Source of the DNA: CANKHA01 sp963731585
GTDB taxonomy: Bacteria; Pseudomonadota; Alphaproteobacteria; Rhizobiales; Xanthobacteraceae
Direction: 5' to 3'
Length of the DNA stretch: 64,000 nt
Assembly (NCBI GenBank): GCA_963731585.1
Contig: CAVSWC010000003.1
Span: forward strand, 62,001 to 126,000
Shown here in pieces: positions 62,592 through 64,000 of the stretch; positions within the stretch are counted from its first letter, which is position 1; each line of letters opens with the position of its first letter. The notes under the pieces are model-generated. The model was given only the letters and a program-made list of their open reading frames with translations. It was not told where the DNA came from and ran no database searches. The position numbers and the translations under genes were made by a program.

Positions 62592-64000
62592 TCAACCTGC
62601 TCTATCATACTTGTCATAGTAATATTTCATTATATCAGGATCATAACGACCAATAGTATTGAGCTCCACTTTGTTGAGCACCGCGCCAATAATATTTTCA
62701 CGCACACCATGCGCGCGGCTGAGAATGCGCTGCACGGCGTCGATTCTCGTACGGCCCCATTCAACTACGAGAATATAGGAGTCAATGAGGTGTGAGGTTG
62801 CACGGACGTCCACCATGGGAGCCAATGGTGGAAGATCGACAATCACATAGTCATACCTCGCCCGGAGCGTGGTCAAAAGCGCTTCCATTGCGTCCGAGCT
62901 AAGGATGTCAGTTGAATTTGATGAGCCAGGATCGGTGACCAGCGGCAAGAATGCCATTCCAGTGTCCGGGTCGGTCCAAATCGCATTTTCGATGAAGCTG
63001 GCCCGCGCCACTAGTTCAAGGAGCCCGCCTGTAGCGTTGGGAGCAAGCGTTCGCGTTTGCGTAGGATTTTGGAAATCCAAGTCCATCAGTAATACACGTT
63101 TCCCGCCCCGCGCGATAAGTGCGGCCATGCCCAAGGAGACTGTCGACTTACCCTCGTTTGGAAGGCACGACGTCAAGCCAATGACCTTGCAATGCTTTGC
63201 GCCGCTATTTAAGTCGACAGTTAGCTTCATGGACCGGATTGCGTCTGCAAACGGCGAAAACGGTGCATCGACCATGGTTCGGAAGGTTATCGCGTCTCGA
63301 GAGATGGATCTCGGACGTACCCCGCCGACGACGAAATGTTGCTGAGGCCTTTTCGGCAACAATGCCTTCGGGCTGCTAGGTGACAGAATTGGAACCATCG
63401 CGAGGCACTCGGTCTGAAGAACAGACTGCAGCTGACCACTGGTCCGGAACACATGGTCAAAAAATTCCCGCAGGGCGGCAAAACCGACCCCGAAGATCGC
63501 TCCCGCCAGAATCGCCGCCATCAAAACAAAGAACGTTTGCGGATGAGTCTTGAGGACGGACGCAGGCGAAATCAATCGCGCCTCTGTCGCAGGAAGTGAC
63601 TGTGTCTGAACAGATTCCGTATGCCGCTGGAGAAAATCATCGTAAATTTTGCGATAGCTTTGGGCAGTACTCTCGAGACCGTGCAGAACTACTTCTGCTT
63701 GGTTTGTGTCCTGTAATTTTATGACGCCTGCCGCCAATTGCTTTTCCAGGGCCTCCTGACGGACCTTCGCAATTGCGTATTCGCTCTTATATGTTTCCGC
63801 AATTCGCCGGAGTTCATCCGTAATTGAGGTGCGGATGTCTTGCATCTGTTTGCGAAGGGTAGTGACCGCAGAATGGTCCTTTCCGAACTTGACTGCCCAG
63901 TCGGCCTCTCTGTTTAAAAGCTCAAGATAGCGTGTTCGCAGACCTGTAATTATTGGATTGTTTAGAGTGTCGGTAACGGTTTCATTCCCTCTTGAATCGA
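62592..64000 (-). CDS. Wzc/ExoP-like polysaccharide co-polymerase with tyrosine kinase domain (5' end outside window)
   Basis: The frame is open to the window edge, so the N-terminal part is missing. Visible: coiled-coil periplasmic region (about 64000-63600), a second membrane segment (FFVLMAAILAGAIFGVGFAAL), then a bacterial tyrosine kinase domain with Walker A (LTSCLPNEGKSTVSLGMAAL), Walker A' (VLLMDLDFQNP) and Walker B (VIVDLPPL). The C-terminus has a Tyr cluster (IMKYYYDKYDRAG) that would be autophosphorylated. It controls chain length in Wzx/Wzy systems. The stop lies 10 bases before the preferred start of the NusG-like gene, so the two are probably cotranscribed. Confidence 0.9.
   Translation of the reverse strand, partial: DSRGNETVTDTLNNPIITGLRTRYLELLNREADWAVKFGKDHSAVTTLRKQMQDIRTSITDELRRIAETYKSEYAIAKVRQEALEKQLAAGVIKLQDTNQAEVVLHGLESTAQSYRKIYDDFLQRHTESVQTQSLPATEARLISPASVLKTHPQTFFVLMAAILAGAIFGVGFAALREFFDHVFRTSGQLQSVLQTECLAMVPILSPSSPKALLPKRPQQHFVVGGVRPRSISRDAITFRTMVDAPFSPFADAIRSMKLTVDLNSGAKHCKVIGLTSCLPNEGKSTVSLGMAALIARGGKRVLLMDLDFQNPTQTRTLAPNATGGLLELVARASFIENAIWTDPDTGMAFLPLVTDPGSSNSTDILSSDAMEALLTTLRARYDYVIVDLPPLAPMVDVRATSHLIDSYILVVEWGRTRIDAVQRILSRAHGVRENIIGAVLNKVELNTIGRYDPDIMKYYYDKYDRAG

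Overview
The window is a GC-rich alphaproteobacterial chromosome segment, most likely from the Hyphomicrobiales (Rhizobiales), in the Bradyrhizobium/Rhodopseudomonas/Xanthobacteraceae neighbourhood. The evidence is the left-end gene order lgt - MidA-type methyltransferase - pgeF - prs - ybjN - proC, a petP/petR-like MarR/OmpR pair beside ilvE, and several intergenic palindromes of the kind common in that order. Nothing in the sequence names a species.

Layout. (1) 1-11.6 kb is ordinary core genome: lipoprotein modification, peptidoglycan editing, PRPP and proline synthesis, a TetR regulator, a beta-hydroxyacid dehydrogenase, a GYD protein, a MarR/OmpR/histidine-kinase signalling set and a branched-chain aminotransferase, with mobile palindromes in the gaps. 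(2) 11.7-17.4 kb is a border zone: an Sfp-type phosphopantetheinyl transferase, a Tat-exported right-handed beta-helix protein and a secreted M23-like protein with four C-terminal repeats. (3) 17.7-41.7 kb, almost all on the minus strand, is a secondary-metabolite region. One apparent operon encodes A-PCP, KS-AT-ACP-C-A-PCP and C-A-PCP-TE. A second unit upstream encodes a formyltransferase/A/KR/DH/carrier/TE protein that lacks the expected PCP, KS and AT. Next come decayed FkbM and carbamoyltransferase fragments, a GMC oxidoreductase and a DegT-type aminotransferase. (4) 42-44 kb has a methyltransferase and a second beta-helix paralogue, so the two paralogues bracket the NRPS/PKS region. (5) 44.2-64 kb is a leftward exopolysaccharide locus: Wzc-type co-polymerase/tyrosine kinase, a NusG-like antiterminator, a GDP-mannose 3,5-epimerase-like enzyme, several glycosyltransferases, an asparagine-synthase-like amidotransferase, a Wzx flippase, a Wzy/ligase-like polymerase, a carbamoyltransferase and a YdcF-like protein.

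How it fits together. The phosphopantetheinyl transferase could activate the carrier domains of the NRPS/PKS. By eye, the specificity pockets of the main operon read Val-like, Gly-like and Val-like, around one malonyl-type KS-AT extension with no reductive domain. Two observations cast doubt on function. The carrier domain at the end of the hybrid protein has Leu where the phosphopantetheine Ser should be, and the second megasynthase looks like the product of an internal deletion. In the polysaccharide locus the NusG-like gene near the head of a long operon suggests processive antitermination.

Sequence quality caveat. Thirteen single-base frame disruptions can be placed by reading protein families across frames. 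Twelve are +1 insertions and one is a -1 deletion, and they hit both core genes (pgeF, proC, tetR) and accessory genes. That bias looks like uncorrected sequencing error more than gene decay. The affected genes are therefore annotated as whole genes with the break marked, and the two key point substitutions should be read with the same caution.
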